Assembly (NCBI GenBank): GCA_000437675.1
Contig: FR901711.1
Span: 1 to 19,546, forward strand
Direction of reading: 5' to 3'
DNA: 19,546 nucleotides
From: Prevotella sp. CAG:891
Lineage (GTDB): Bacteria; Bacteroidota; Bacteroidia; Bacteroidales; Bacteroidaceae
The notes below the pieces were generated by a model. That model was not told where the DNA came from. It saw nothing but the letters and a program-made list of their open reading frames with translations, and did not search any database. Position numbers and translations under genes: made by a program. Positions 1 through 6,857 of this stretch are shown here, in pieces. Numbering within the stretch: the first letter of the stretch is position 1; every line of letters begins with the position of its first letter.

Positions 1-29
1 GACCACCTACTTACTATCGGGAACTGAAG

Positions 30-692
30 TTACAGCAGTTCGAGCGCGTGAACCACAATGCTGCCGCGCGAATGGCTGATGAGTGCCCGCTTGGAAAGGT
101 CGGCCAGCATTTGCGAAACACGCAGGCGCGTGGTACCCAGTTCGAGTGCCAGGTCCTCCATGCGAATGTGCAGTTCCTTGCACCCCGACGGGCGCAGGCT
201 GCGACGCTGCATAAAAGTGCGGAAACGCTCCTCGATGGTGGTGCGGCGCATTTGGCAAAGCAAGCCCGAAACATGCTGGGCATAGGTGCAGATGAGGTTG
301 TAAAAATTGATTTGAAAAGCCGGATACTGACTTAACAGATGACGCACACTTTGCTTGTTGAGCATGACCACTTGTACTTCGCCAATAGCCTTGAAGCTGT
401 GGGCGTAGCGATTATGCAGACCAAACAGGCATTCGGGTTGCACGATACAGGGGGCGGTGATGCGTTCGTGGAATTTATAGGTGTGGTCGGGGCTGTCGGT
501 AATACATTCTACCTCTCCTTTCAGAATGATGCAGAGTGAATGACTTTCTTCTCCCTGCCGGACCACCGTTTGCGATGGTTTGTAGCTACGGAAATCGAAT
601 GTCGTTTTTTCTACAATATCTAAAAAGTCGAGTCGGCTGAAACCTTGGAACAGCGGAATCAGCAAAAGTCGGTTAGAAAAGGCATGATCCAT
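30..692 (-). CDS. Crp/Fnr-family transcriptional regulator
   Basis: A 220-residue protein, normal length for the family. Residues ~15-115 form a cyclic-nucleotide-binding-type beta roll; the stretch VRQGEESHSLCIILKGEV (44-61) matches the conserved strand-turn-strand of CRP-like sensors. Residues ~150-215 are a winged helix-turn-helix, with the recognition region EDLALELGTTRLRVSQMLADL at ~179-199. The phosphate-binding cassette of true cAMP receptors (an Arg-Ser pair after a Gly-Glu) is not evident, and there is no N-terminal cysteine cluster as in FNR, so the signal is unlikely to be cAMP or an Fe-S cluster. It is the last gene of a minus-strand set after apbE, 129 bp downstream, with no clear promoter of its own in the gap. 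Family assignment is firm; ligand and targets are unknown. Confidence 0.9.
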   Translation of the reverse strand: MDHAFSNRLLLIPLFQGFSRLDFLDIVEKTTFDFRSYKPSQTVVRQGEESHSLCIILKGEVECITDSPDHTYKFHERITAPCIVQPECLFGLHNRYAHSFKAIGEVQVVMLNKQSVRHLLSQYPAFQINFYNLICTYAQHVSGLLCQMRRTTIEERFRTFMQRRSLRPSGCKELHIRMEDLALELGTTRLRVSQMLADLSKRALISHSRGSIVVHALELL

Positions 693-821
693 GGCTTAGA
701 AAAGAAAATAGGTGATTCGATGAGGTGAGGCTGAAAGGTTGAAGTGAGAATGGGTGTAACGGTAACCGGCGTGCACACGAGGGCGGCTGCAAGTGGATAC
801 GCCACAAACTATGCGGCAGGC

Positions 822-1865
822 TTACTGCGGCATGCGGATGCTCTCGGTTTTCAGCTTGCCCTGTTCGTCGGCAAAGATAAGATAGGCTTTCAGCGATTTG
901 TTTTTTTCCAAAATCTGTTTGGCCTTGTCGAGTCCCATTACCATGAAAGCCGTGGCGTAGGCGTCGGCTGTGGCACAGTCGGGTGCGATGACAGTGGCCG
1001 AAAGCAGCGAGTGCTCCACGGGGTAACCGGTGCGTGGGTCGATGGTATGGGCATATTTTCTGCCGTTGCGCACGTAAAAGTTGTGGTAGTTTCCGCTGGT
1101 GGCCAGTGCCGCATTTTCAAGTTCGAGCACAGTTTGCAGCCCGGCTTCGGAGGAGTCGTCCTCGACGGGGCGACTGATGCCTATTTTCCAGGGAGATCCT
1201 TCGGGATTTCGCCCTTTGGTAACAACCTCGCCGCCGATTTCGATCATGTAGTTTCGTACGCCATGTTCGCGCAGCACGCGTGCCACGCAGTCGACGCTGT
1301 AGCCCTTGGCTATGGCACCGCAGTCGATCATGATGCGGCTGTCGGCCTTTTTGAGCAGGCTGTCGCGCGTGAGTTCGATGCGCTGATAGCCTACGAACTG
1401 CCGTAGCGAATCGATTTGGGCATCGGAGGGAAACTCACCTTTTTTGAAGCCAAATCCCCAGGCATTGACCAGGGGCATAACCGTGACATCGAAGGCACCC
1501 TGGCATGACTGGCTGATGTGCCGGGCTTTGGTCAACACTTCGTAGAGCATGGCATCGGTGCGTTCGGATTTGCCCGCATTGATGGCCGAAAGTGTGCTCA
1601 ACTGATTGAACACAGACAGACTGGTGTCTACCTTTTTCAGTTCGGCAAGGATGACGCTGTCGAGCGGTTCGGAGGCTTCGTACTTGATGTGGTAATAGGT
1701 ACCGAATATTGGTCCTTCGGCGGTGCGGAGTGTGGCTGTGCCGCGGAATTGCACAATCCATACTGTACCGACGATGAGCATGAGCAGAAAAACGAGGGCG
1801 GCTATGCGTTTGCCTTTACGCGCAGGGCGCTGGGGGCTTGATGCTGATGAAGCAGTGGATGTCAT
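822..1865 (-). CDS. apbE: FAD:protein FMN transferase (ApbE family)
   Basis: A 347-residue ApbE-family protein. This family transfers FMN from FAD onto Thr/Ser of target proteins such as the NqrB/NqrC and RnfG/RnfD subunits, in the periplasm. Diagnostic motifs are visible: GPIFGTYYHI (51-60) near the N-terminus, DCGAIAKGYSVD (181-192), the glycine-rich IEIGGEV (208-214), and the Mg/FAD site HTIDPRTGYPV (273-283), followed by ATADAYATAFMVMG (298-311). Many ApbE proteins are lipoproteins; this one has a basic cytoplasmic tail and a single hydrophobic segment (~21-40) with no lipobox, so it is probably an inner-membrane anchored form. It lies 46 bp downstream of the DUF6048 gene on the same strand. 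No target flavoprotein is encoded in the window. Confidence 0.95.
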   Translation of the reverse strand: MTSTASSASSPQRPARKGKRIAALVFLLMLIVGTVWIVQFRGTATLRTAEGPIFGTYYHIKYEASEPLDSVILAELKKVDTSLSVFNQLSTLSAINAGKSERTDAMLYEVLTKARHISQSCQGAFDVTVMPLVNAWGFGFKKGEFPSDAQIDSLRQFVGYQRIELTRDSLLKKADSRIMIDCGAIAKGYSVDCVARVLREHGVRNYMIEIGGEVVTKGRNPEGSPWKIGISRPVEDDSSEAGLQTVLELENAALATSGNYHNFYVRNGRKYAHTIDPRTGYPVEHSLLSATVIAPDCATADAYATAFMVMGLDKAKQILEKNKSLKAYLIFADEQGKLKTESIRMPQ

Positions 1866-1911
1866 AAGGAAATGAAGAATGTGTGGAAGCAGTTGCCCTT
1901 AGAGCAGCTAC

Positions 1912-2691
1912 TTAAATGTCGAAAATTACGTTGAACGTGCCTCCCAAGGCGTGAGAGTCGTTTTTACCAAAACCAGGTACATACCAAGGGTCGCCAACGA
2001 TTGATTTTTTGTTGTAGATGCGCAATTTGTAGCGTACGCTCCAGCCTAAATGGAGGATGCCCCAAACGCGCGCTTCGAGTCCGAACACGGCTTCGGCCCA
2101 GTGGTTGGTGCCTTTTAACCCTGAAAAGTGAAAAGGATAGACCGTGTCGTAAACCGGGTCGTGAATGTCGGGTGCATCGACATCGTATTTAAAGGTGGTG
2201 AATGCGTAGCGAAGCCCTACGAAAATACGGTTGCCGCTGCGGCGGTTTTTCATTACATTATAGTCGAGCCCAATGCGGTAATAGGGCGCATGCACTTTGT
2301 AGTGGTTGTTGGTGGTTTCATTCGTGTGGTTGCTCACACCTACACCCACTTCGACAATCGGAAAGTACCGTCCGCGAAAATTAGCGCGTGCCGCAGCTTC
2401 GTATTGCCCGTAGGGAGTGAATGCAGCCATGGCAGCGCCGGCCAGGTCGGCACTGACAGCTACGCCGGCAAAGAGGGGAATGTCGTTTTGCGCAGCCAAT
2501 GCTGCCGCAGCTTCTTCGGGCGAGGCGTACTGCACGCCTTGAAAGCGTTCGGACTTTGTTGCGGCTGGGGCTGAAGTGGTGCGCAGCGTGTCGGTGGGGG
2601 TGGCTTTCTGCTTTACCTGAGCATGCAGGGGTTGCAGGATACTACTGCTGAGAAGTAGAGCGAAGGTATATACGAACGTTTTCAATGTCAT
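1912..2691 (-). CDS. DUF6048 family outer-membrane-like protein
   Basis: A 259-residue protein with a clear N-terminal signal peptide (hydrophobic core FVYTFALLLSSSIL, then LHAQ at ~22-25), so it is exported. After a low-complexity Thr/Ala linker (~26-60) comes a segment rich in alternating aromatic/polar residues and glycines (about 75-259) that ends in a phenylalanine-containing beta-strand, the look of a small outer-membrane beta barrel. I place it in DUF6048 from its pattern and its pairing with a DUF6452 lipoprotein, a neighbourhood I know from Bacteroides. The start is set by the signal peptide and makes the gene overlap the end of the upstream DUF6452 gene by 50 bp, suggesting translational coupling. 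The function is unknown. Confidence 0.75.
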   Translation of the reverse strand: MTLKTFVYTFALLLSSSILQPLHAQVKQKATPTDTLRTTSAPAATKSERFQGVQYASPEEAAAALAAQNDIPLFAGVAVSADLAGAAMAAFTPYGQYEAAARANFRGRYFPIVEVGVGVSNHTNETTNNHYKVHAPYYRIGLDYNVMKNRRSGNRIFVGLRYAFTTFKYDVDAPDIHDPVYDTVYPFHFSGLKGTNHWAEAVFGLEARVWGILHLGWSVRYKLRIYNKKSIVGDPWYVPGFGKNDSHALGGTFNVIFDI

Positions 2692-3154
2692 CGTAATTTA
2701 CAATAGAACGTACGAGTGAAATGCTGTCGATGGTGAGCGGCAGTTCAGACAGGGGGTGTGAGGTGAAGCTGACTTGGCTGATGTTGTGAAATACCGATGC
2801 CGGACAGTCGACCGATTCGAAGTGTGGCGTGCGTGTGTGGGTTACAAAGAGTGTGTCGGTGGCAGCTTGTCCTGCCGAGTTGGTGAGTTGAAACAACAGG
2901 GTGTCGCGGTCGGCACCTTCGCGCAGGGGCAACAGGATGCTGCTGACGTTGGTGATGTGGTTGATGAGCACGGTGTCGGAGTTGGCCGGACATACGCTAA
3001 GTACGTCGGCCAACTTCAACTCTTGATGGGTTTCACTTGCATAAAAGTTGCACTGCATCATGACCACATTGTCGAGCGGACAGTTGATGTTGGAACAACT
3101 GCTGGGAAAGAGCGCGACAACGAATACTGCCAGTATTAAAAAGGGCAATTTCAT
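2642..3154 (-). CDS. DUF6452 family lipoprotein
   Basis: A 170-residue protein with a hydrophobic signal segment ending in a probable lipidation cysteine (LFPSSC, Cys20; Pro at -3 is not ideal for a lipobox). The mature part has several further cysteines (Cys25, and others near 35, 54 and 117) and beta-rich composition. Family assignment to DUF6452 rests on this pattern and on its position directly before DUF6048; in Bacteroides genomes I know, the pair often follows the 23S rRNA methyltransferase rlmD, which is absent here because a repeat element starts 81 bp upstream. No TAnnTTTG promoter motif is visible between the start codon and that element. Function unknown. Confidence 0.7.
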   Translation of the reverse strand: MKLPFLILAVFVVALFPSSCSNINCPLDNVVMMQCNFYASETHQELKLADVLSVCPANSDTVLINHITNVSSILLPLREGADRDTLLFQLTNSAGQAATDTLFVTHTRTPHFESVDCPASVFHNISQVSFTSHPLSELPLTIDSISLVRSIVNYDDIENVRIYLRSTSQQ

Positions 3155-3234
3155 GTTTGGGCGTGTAGGAGTTTGGGGAGGTGAACCGTGAAATATAACA
3201 GGCGCTGTGCCTCGCTACGTTGGCGTGGCTTAAA

Positions 3235-3383
3235 GAAGTCGTCTAAATTCAATCTTCACCTTTCTTTTTGGCCGTTTTTTGACCTTTCATCAGTCGTGTA
3301 GCTCGCTACACTCCTTTTTCAAGGCCCAAAAACGCCTCAAAAATTAAGGCAAATCTTGAATTCATAAAAGTTCTGACGACTTC
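3235..3383 (-). repeat. MITE-like element, copy 1 (149 bp, shortened)
   Basis: Both ends carry the inverted motif GAAGTCGTC / GACGACTTC. Read on the minus strand it matches copy 2 (5222-5414) over nearly its whole length with scattered substitutions, but lacks a 43-bp block next to its far end. It encodes no protein. Internal hairpins are visible: GTGTAGC-GA-GCTACAC near the middle and GCCTTAA-TTT-TTGAGGC near the end that abuts the glycosyltransferase gene. It is in inverted orientation relative to copy 2. I do not recognise it as a named element, and no transposase that could mobilise it is in the window. Confidence 0.8.
3328..3350 (-). terminator. Candidate intrinsic terminator inside the repeat element
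   Basis: On the minus strand the element forms GCCTTAA-TTT-TTGAGGC (one T-G wobble) followed by G and five T residues, about 30 nt after the glycosyltransferase stop. The stem is short (7 bp), so efficiency is uncertain, but its position fits the end of the DUF4199-glycosyltransferase transcript. Confidence 0.45.
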
Positions 3384-4347
3384 AAATTTCTTTTTCAATC
3401 TGGTAGTCGTTGCGGCCTGCTGCATTGCGGCTGATGAGTTCGCCCAAAAAGCCGGCTACAAACAGCTGGGTGCCGAGAATCATAAGCGTCAGTGCAATGT
3501 AAAAATAGGGTGAATTGGTGATGAGTTGGGCTGGCTCGTTGGAGTAGAGGTGAACGAGCTTGACTACGCCCACTACAACGCAGGCTACAAAGCCGAAGAA
3601 GAACATGAGTGAACCCAAGAAACCAAATACGTGCATGGGCTTGAGGCCGAAACTGTTGAGGAACCAAAGCGAAAGGAGGTCGAGGTAGCCGTTGACAAAA
3701 CGGTTCAAACCGCCAAATTTGGTTTTGCCAAACTTACGCGCCTGGTGGTGCACCACTTTTTCGCCAATTTTGTCGAAACCGGCATTTTTGGCCAAATAGG
3801 GAATGTAGCGGTGCATTTCGCCGTAGACCTCGATGTTTTTAATTACTTCGTTGCGGTAGGCTTTGAGTCCGCAGTTAAAGTCGTGCAGGTTCTTGATACC
3901 GCTCACCTTACGCGCTGTGGCGTTGAAGAGTTTGGTGGGGATGGTTTTCGACAGCGGGTCGTAGCGTTTTTGCTTGTAGCCCGACACGAGGTCGTAGCCC
4001 TCGACGGTAATCATGCGGAAAAGTTCGGGTATTTCGTCGGGCGAATCCTGTAAGTCGGCATCCATGGTGATGACTACGCGGCCTTTGGCGGCACGGAAAC
4101 CGCAGAACAGGGCCGGCGACTTGCCGTAGTTGCGGCGGAACTTGATGCTATGAACGTGGGGGTCGGTTGCTGATAATTCCTCAATAACTTGCCACGAAGT
4201 GTCGGTGCTACCATCGTTTACGAAGATGATTTCGTAAGTGTAATTGTTTGCTGCCATGACACGGGCTATCCATGCATGAAGTTCGGGCAGGCTTTCGGCC
4301 TCGTTGTAAAGAGGCACAACAACTGAAATGTCGTATGTATAATCCAT
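3382..4347 (-). CDS. GT2 family glycosyltransferase, polyprenyl-phosphate type
   Basis: A 321-residue enzyme with an N-terminal GT-A domain and two C-terminal membrane helices (~235-262 and ~280-305), as in dolichol/undecaprenyl-phosphate sugar transferases (DPM1, GtrB and ArnC-like). Visible motifs: ISVVVPLYNEAESLPEL (7-23) opening the fold, FVNDGSTD (42-49), and the metal-binding MDADLQDSPDEIPEL (95-109). It probably charges undecaprenyl phosphate with a sugar on the cytoplasmic face for a later envelope glycosylation step; donor sugar unknown. An upstream in-frame ATG at 4431 would add 28 basic, non-homologous residues, so I chose 4347, where the canonical domain begins. It follows the DUF4199 gene by 115 bp. 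The stop TGA is formed at the very edge of the adjacent repeat element. Confidence 0.9.
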   Translation of the reverse strand: MDYTYDISVVVPLYNEAESLPELHAWIARVMAANNYTYEIIFVNDGSTDTSWQVIEELSATDPHVHSIKFRRNYGKSPALFCGFRAAKGRVVITMDADLQDSPDEIPELFRMITVEGYDLVSGYKQKRYDPLSKTIPTKLFNATARKVSGIKNLHDFNCGLKAYRNEVIKNIEVYGEMHRYIPYLAKNAGFDKIGEKVVHHQARKFGKTKFGGLNRFVNGYLDLLSLWFLNSFGLKPMHVFGFLGSLMFFFGFVACVVVGVVKLVHLYSNEPAQLITNSPYFYIALTLMILGTQLFVAGFLGELISRNAAGRNDYQIEKEI

Positions 4348-4462
4348 TGTAATTGGGAATTTTTTCGATTCTGTTGGGTGGGGGTTCTTTTTGTTCCGGC
4401 ACATGGTCGCTGGCCGATTAGGCAGGGCCATGACTCAAAAAACCGACGGCTGACAGCGGATA

Positions 4463-5023
4463 TCAGCTCCGACGGCAAATTAACCCGATGATGGCGGAAA
4501 TGATGGGACCGAAAATCATGGGGAAATAAAGGAACAATGAGGCATAGGTGGCCGGACCGATTGACTGCATGGCTGCAGCCAGACCTTTGACACCACCGGT
4601 TCCGGAAATCTGGGCGATTTGCGCATCCAAACCCGATTGGCGCAGATAATCGCGCATCATGGGGGTGTCGAGCATTTGTTCGTAGGCTGCAAAGATGGTG
4701 CCGTGGTCAAAGAAGCGTAAGTAAATGAATACTATGAGTGCTATCCATAACGAGGCGTAGAAGCCCATGAACAGGGCATGGAGAAATCCGCGCAGAAAAC
4801 TGAACGATTCGTTTTTGCTCACTTGCTGCCGGCGGTACTTCAACGTGAGTATGGTGGCAAATACGGGGCTTCCTAACAACATCACTTCGAACAATATGCC
4901 GAAAAAGGGCATGGTCAGCGACCATTTGAATGCGGTGAGGGTTGCTATGCCGAATAAACCTAAAATTACGCCGTTTTGCATGGCGTAATCATTCACTTGC
5001 TTAATAATACTTTCGTTTTGCAT
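4463..5023 (-). CDS. DUF4199 family membrane protein
   Basis: A 186-residue integral membrane protein with about four hydrophobic segments: ~17-35, ~38-62, ~83-106 and ~157-182, with a soluble stretch (~107-150) between the last two. The arrangement and its placement directly before a GT2 glycosyltransferase match the DUF4199 family, which I know as a frequent partner of this enzyme type in Bacteroidetes. The start MQNESIIKQVNDYAM at 5023 is preferred over an upstream in-frame ATG at 5107, which would add 28 residues with no hydrophobic or family character and would sit over the promoter. The function is unknown; co-occurrence suggests a role in lipid-linked sugar handling or its regulation, but that is inference. 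Confidence 0.8.
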   Translation of the reverse strand: MQNESIIKQVNDYAMQNGVILGLFGIATLTAFKWSLTMPFFGILFEVMLLGSPVFATILTLKYRRQQVSKNESFSFLRGFLHALFMGFYASLWIALIVFIYLRFFDHGTIFAAYEQMLDTPMMRDYLRQSGLDAQIAQISGTGGVKGLAAAMQSIGPATYASLFLYFPMIFGPIISAIIGLICRRS

Positions 5024-5118
5024 AAAAATAGGTGATGTAGTGTGAGTGGCGAGTTGCCGCCTGGCTGTGCTAACTTGTTTGCAGCAAGTATGCTGAGGCG
5101 CCGCCAACTTCGCGATAG

Positions 5119-5126
5119 CAAAGTTA
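5119..5126 (-). promoter_or_regulatory. Candidate -7 promoter element for DUF4199-glycosyltransferase operon
   Basis: The minus strand reads TAACTTTG, a full match to the Bacteroidetes -7 consensus TAnnTTTG, about 95 bp upstream of the DUF4199 start. No good -33 TTG/TTTG lies 19-21 bp upstream, so the call is moderate. Confidence 0.4.
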
Positions 5127-5221
5127 CTAATTTATTTGTTATACGTGTTGCATCCCCCCTATTTTTGTTAAAAGATACCATTTTGCTCAGGGAATGCAAC
5201 TATTCGGTACATGAACATACT

Positions 5222-5414
5222 GAAGTCGTCTGAACTTTTATGAAATTCAAGATTTGCCTTAATTTTTGAGGCGTTTTGGGTCTTGAAGGAAGGAGTGTTG
5301 CGAGCTACACGACTGATGAATGGTCAAAAAACGGCCCAAACGAAAGGTGAAAATTGAATTTAGAAGAGATAAATCTCCAAATCAAATCCTCGTCAGAAAA
5401 GTTTAGACGACTTC
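5222..5414 (+). repeat. MITE-like element, copy 2 (193 bp, full length)
   Basis: The ends form an 18-bp terminal inverted repeat with one mismatch: GAAGTCGTCTGAACTTTT on the left and, on the other strand, GAAGTCGTCTAAACTTTT on the right. The body aligns with copy 1 (3235-3383, inverted). Copy 2 has an extra 43 bp near its right end, bounded by two TTTAGA direct repeats, which contains a GAGAT-AA-ATCTC hairpin. There is no coding capacity. The size, terminal inverted repeats and lack of genes fit a miniature inverted-repeat transposable element. No target-site duplication is clear. Confidence 0.8.
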
Positions 5415-5616
5415 ATTAAGCAGTCAGACTGAATGCCACGCCTTTAAAATGCGGCATTTTCAAACATATTGTCGCAAAGGATACGCTGAAAACCATATCC
5501 CGATTTCACTTTTTTCTGTCGTAAAAATGCGTTCCGAAAGCTTTGAATTAAAGCATTTTCGCTCTGCTTGCTTCAACTGGATTATAGGTGAGGTGCGATA
5601 TCAGGTGCTGAAAAAA
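5415..5616. other. Non-coding AT-rich stretch between repeat and orphan promoter
   Basis: About 200 bp with no credible gene. It holds a hairpin at about 5432-5458 (AATGCC/GGCATT arms) and another at 5536-5560 (GCTTT/AAAGC with flanking GAAA/TTTC). Short reading frames here cross the repeat boundary and have no recognisable protein character. It lies immediately upstream of the strong promoter at 5617-5649 and could carry upstream activating sequence. Confidence 0.5.
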
Positions 5617-5649
5617 TTTGGAATACGGAGTACTTAGGTTGTAATTTTG
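5617..5649 (+). promoter_or_regulatory. Strong Bacteroidetes-type promoter
   Basis: TTTG at 5617-5620, a 21-bp spacer, then TAATTTTG at 5642-5649. Both boxes and spacing match the Bacteroidetes sigma-ABfr consensus. It points away from the DUF4199 operon and towards the end of lpxA, with no recognised gene downstream on this strand. It is the best promoter in the window. The motif GTAATTTTGCACCC also occurs before the TonB receptor gene. Confidence 0.7.
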
Positions 5650-5654
5650 CACCC

Positions 5655-5857
5655 ACAAAAGGGCACGCGAAGAAGTGCTTCGCCTTGGCCCGACGGATGA
5701 AAAAACAGCATTACCTCTTTAGCAATCCAGCGTTCTTTGACATGTTGATACACAAGAAAGTAGGGCAGGTAGGCCTGTCTGAAACCAACACGATGGTTAC
5801 GGTAGTTATTATCTATCGCGCAAATCGACCTCTCGGAATAATTAGGCCGACTCTTTT
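5655..5857 (+). ncRNA. Candidate orphan non-coding RNA with rRNA-leader-like features
   Basis: This is the transcript expected from the promoter at 5617-5649; the boundaries are inferred. At its 5' end (5661-5691) is a strong hairpin: outer GGGC/GCCC and inner GCGAAG-AAGTG-CTTCGC. At 5732-5744 is GTTCTTTGACATG, which resembles the boxA-like motif I associate with Bacteroidetes rRNA leaders. A small hairpin AACCA-ACACGA-TGGTT follows at 5783-5798. The 3' end has a weak terminator-like stem TCGACCT/AGGCCGA (5825-5850, one A-C mismatch) followed by four T. A frame beginning at ATG 5697 (56 residues) runs through it, but has no family resemblance that I recognise. It could be a small RNA, a remnant of an rRNA operon leader, or a known Bacteroidales RNA family that I cannot identify by eye. 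Confidence 0.45.
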
Positions 5858-5934
5858 AAAAAAATAAAGCACTTTTGTCGTATTTGCTACCCCTTCAGTA
5901 TAAAAGCAGAAGGGCGGAAATATGACAAAAGTGC
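5858..5934 (-). terminator. Intrinsic terminator after lpxA-like gene
   Basis: A long inverted repeat at 5869-5934: GCACTTTTGTCGTATTT pairs with AAATATGACAAAAGTGC over 17 positions with one G-U wobble, and an inner CCCTTC/GAAGGG extends the stem. On the minus strand it is followed by TTTATTTTTTT (5858-5868). It is 39 bp past the lpxA-like stop, so it ends the efflux-lpxA transcript. On the plus strand no T run follows. Confidence 0.85.
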
Positions 5935-5973
5935 CAGGAAAGGCTTCAGTAGTAAAATGAAGCTAATGGGCGG

Positions 5974-6759
5974 TTAGTTCGATTCGATGTGACGAACAAT
6001 TCCGTGCTTGGCTTCCTTGATGAATTCCAAAATCTTTTCGATTTCTTCGCTCATAGGAATTTGCTCGGGAATCTTGATGATGGCATCTTCCAGACTGAAG
6101 TTGCTGGTGTAGATAATGCGGTAGGTATTGGCAATGTGGCGCAAAATGCGGTCGCTCACATTTACATGCTTCAGCACCATGGTGTTGACACCATTGTACG
6201 AAGCCGGATTGCCACCTAAAATTACATAGGGAGGAACGTCCTTTTGTACGCGGCAACCACTCTGAACGAGCGAGAAGCGACCTACGCGAACGTGTTGCTG
6301 AATGACTACACCGTTGCTCTGGATGGAGCAATCGTGAATTTCGCTTTCACCGGCAATGCAGGTGCCGATACCGATGACGCACTTGTTGAAAATCTTGACA
6401 TCGTGGCAGATGTGGCAACGTTCCATGAGGAAGTTGCTGTCGCCAATGGTGGTGGCTTTGTCTTCGTAGGTGCTTCCGGCAATGACTACATTTTCGCGGA
6501 TGCGGTTGTCGTTGCCAATGACTACGTGCGTTTTGCTGCCTTCGACAAAGTGAAAGTCCTGCGGGGTAGCACCAATTACGGTGTTCTGGTAAATAATATT
6601 GCCAGAACCCATTGTTGTTCCTTCGAGAATGCTTACGTGGGGTTTGATTACGCAGTTGTCGCCAATGACAACGCCTTTTTCAATGTAGGCAAAGGGGCCT
6701 ACTTCTACGTTCTGTCCTAATTTGGCTTCGGGATGAACGTATGCTAATGGACTGATCAT
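5974..6759 (-). CDS. LpxA-like acyl-ACP--UDP-sugar O-acyltransferase (divergent)
   Basis: A 261-residue left-handed beta-helix acyltransferase with LpxA length and architecture: hexapeptide repeats from ~5 to 190, then a helical C-terminal domain (~190-261). Canonical LpxA adds a 3-hydroxyacyl chain to UDP-GlcNAc, the first step of lipid A synthesis. The catalytic histidine pair is kept (CHICHD, His116 and His119, matching His122/His125 of E. coli). Other residues conserved in canonical LpxA are changed: the HRGT/NRGT motif reads AGST (~94-97), the position of E. coli His160 is Gln (~154), and the LKRRGF helix start reads LKHVNV (~196-201). There is no lpxC-fabZ, lpxD or lpxB nearby; it sits after an efflux operon, 98 bp downstream of the outer-membrane factor. 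It may therefore be a second, specialised paralogue. The family is certain; substrate is not. Confidence 0.8.
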   Translation of the reverse strand: MISPLAYVHPEAKLGQNVEVGPFAYIEKGVVIGDNCVIKPHVSILEGTTMGSGNIIYQNTVIGATPQDFHFVEGSKTHVVIGNDNRIRENVVIAGSTYEDKATTIGDSNFLMERCHICHDVKIFNKCVIGIGTCIAGESEIHDCSIQSNGVVIQQHVRVGRFSLVQSGCRVQKDVPPYVILGGNPASYNGVNTMVLKHVNVSDRILRHIANTYRIIYTSNFSLEDAIIKIPEQIPMSEEIEKILEFIKEAKHGIVRHIESN

Positions 6760-6796
6760 GGTGTGTGATATTTAGAGTATGTGCGGGAAATGATTA

Positions 6797-6836
6797 AAGA
6801 GGCAGCGGATTTTCCAGACGAAAAATCCGGCCTCTT
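6797..6836 (-). terminator. Hairpin between outer-membrane factor and lpxA-like gene
   Basis: AAGAGGC (6797-6803) pairs with GCCTCTT (6830-6836), with an inner GGATTTT/AAAATCC stem. On the minus strand only TTTAAT follows, so it could be a weak terminator or attenuator that lowers expression of the lpxA-like gene relative to the efflux genes. No promoter motif is visible between it and the lpxA-like start. Confidence 0.45.
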
Positions 6837-6857
6837 CAATGACTTACCTGTACATGG

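Noticed and set aside
744..1406. 220-residue open frame antisense to apbE
   Set aside because: It lies opposite a gene with all ApbE motifs, has biased shadow composition and no family resemblance.
5042..5233. Open frame across the DUF4199 upstream region into repeat copy 2
   Set aside because: It spans the antisense promoter and the end of a repeat element; no protein character.
5641..5650. GTAATTTTGC as a CTnDOT-type attachment core (GTANNTTTGC)
   Set aside because: The core coincides with the Bacteroidetes -7 promoter motif, also found at 13675, and no integrated element or integrase is present.
5685..5867. Short open frame (TTG 5685 or ATG 5697) inside the leader-like RNA
   Set aside because: It overlaps the 5' hairpin and boxA-like motif and has no family features I recognise; conservation of protein over RNA would be needed to accept it.
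5869..5934. The long hairpin as a bidirectional terminator
   Set aside because: Only the minus strand has a T run after it; on the plus strand the next bases are CAGGAAAGG.
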